From Bacillota bacterium (GTDB taxonomy: Bacteria; Bacillota; Sulfobacillia; Sulfobacillales; Sulfobacillaceae): a stretch of DNA of 64,000 bases. The position numbers and the translations under genes were made by a program. Each line of letters starts with the position of its first letter. Position 1 is the first letter of the stretch. The notes beneath the pieces are model-generated. The model worked only from the letters and a program-made list of their open reading frames with translations. It did not search any database and was not told where the DNA came from. The stretch is taken from NCBI GenBank assembly GCA_021841025.1, contig JAKBWA010000064.1:97287-161286 (forward strand). The letters are read 5' to 3'. Positions 63,807 through 64,000 of the stretch are shown piece after piece.

Positions 63807-64000
63807 GTGAATGGTGCCACTGGACAGATTATTGGGTACCACGAGGGAACCCGGTGCAGGCCCTCTGCGCGGTGTTCGAGTTGCCTCGCGGGAGTTATTA
63901 CGCTGGGCGGAGCCGGCAACAGCGAGACCTGCTCTCCACCATCTGCCGCTCCCCCGCTACCGCTCACGAGGGCGTCACCGGGGCTGTCTCAAAAGGTATG
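63803..64000 (+). CDS. IS3-family transposase OrfB, N-terminal part (runs off window, possibly interrupted)
   Basis: From a GTG overlapping the orfA stop by four bases, the frame reads VSEWCHWTDYWVPRGNPVQALCAVFELPRGSYYAGRSRQQRDLL, the start of IS3 OrfB with its SYY motif. Instead of the expected YGxRR region, the frame ends AHEGVTGAVSKGM at the window edge. The DNA there (GGGGCTGTCTCAAAAGG) looks like another element's terminal repeat. Confidence 0.7.
   Translation, partial: MSEWCHWTDYWVPRGNPVQALCAVFELPRGSYYAGRSRQQRDLLSTICRSPATAHEGVTGAVSKGM

Larger units (their letters stand above)
63490..64000 (+). mobile_element. IS3-family element, left part (incomplete at window edge)
   Basis: An OrfA/OrfB pair with a -1 frameshift signal defines an IS3-type element. 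Its left end is estimated only, from the loss of other coding signal near 63490; no terminal repeat was confirmed. Its OrfB frame may be interrupted close to 63980. Confidence 0.6.

Overview
The window looks like part of the chromosome of an endospore-forming, Gram-positive acidophile of the Sulfobacillus type. This is inferred from recalled protein character, not from a search. The sporulation genes are clear: an alpha/beta-type SASP, the GPR protease and a SpoVB-type flippase. Firmicute markers include FapR, a c-di-AMP riboswitch, two T-boxes and the order rpmF-yceD-ylbL-ylbK-coaD-rsmD. An HspR-type heat-shock repressor and a SepIVA-like coiled-coil protein add an actinobacterial flavour. 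Base composition is near 50% GC by eye, but the insertion sequences at the right end look richer in GC.

Region 1 (1-24,200, mostly minus strand) is the Firmicute supercluster fapR-plsX-fab-acpP-rnc-smc-ftsY-ylxM-ffh-rpsP-rimM-trmD. Two cassettes interrupt it. The first lies between ftsY and ylxM: a sucrose-phosphate-synthase-like glycosyltransferase and a sucrose-phosphatase-like hydrolase behind a c-di-AMP (ydaO/yuaA) riboswitch with its own promoter and terminator. The second lies between rnc and smc on the opposite strand: an HTH protein, a small zinc-ribbon membrane protein and a class A penicillin-binding protein that carries its own N-terminal zinc ribbon. Upstream of fapR lie rpmF (too short for the ORF track), a YceD protein, a UbiB-type kinase and a low-complexity Ser/Lys-rich protein.

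Region 2 (24,200-31,400, minus) holds ylbL, ylbK, a SepIVA-like coiled coil, coaD, rsmD, a polysaccharide deacetylase, two small membrane proteins and the comB-comA pair for sulfolactate synthesis. Region 3 (31,500-40,000) holds an MFS transporter, a SASP, a molybdate/tungstate-type ABC importer with an XRE-plus-binding-domain regulator, gpr and spoVB. Region 4 (40,000-46,500, minus) is a heat-shock operon, hspR-dnaK-dnaJ-clpB, without grpE, followed by a thioredoxin-like protein. Region 5 (46,700-50,600) holds a membrane protein, a GNAT protein and nagA with a GlcNAc kinase.

Region 6 (51,000-61,500, minus) is the aromatic amino acid block. T-box(UGG)-trpEGDCFBA is followed directly by a separate promoter and T-box (probable UAC)-aroF-tyrA-aroA. 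Together these make chorismate precursors, tryptophan and the prephenate-to-tyrosine branch, each arm apparently controlled by uncharged tRNA. A right-end remnant of an IS200/IS605 element, without its tnpB gene, sits between tyrA and aroA. Region 7 (61,600-64,000) is a mobile-element landing zone: an ISL3-type transposase, a possible gene fragment, and an IS3-type element with a frameshift signal that may be interrupted by another IS at the window edge.
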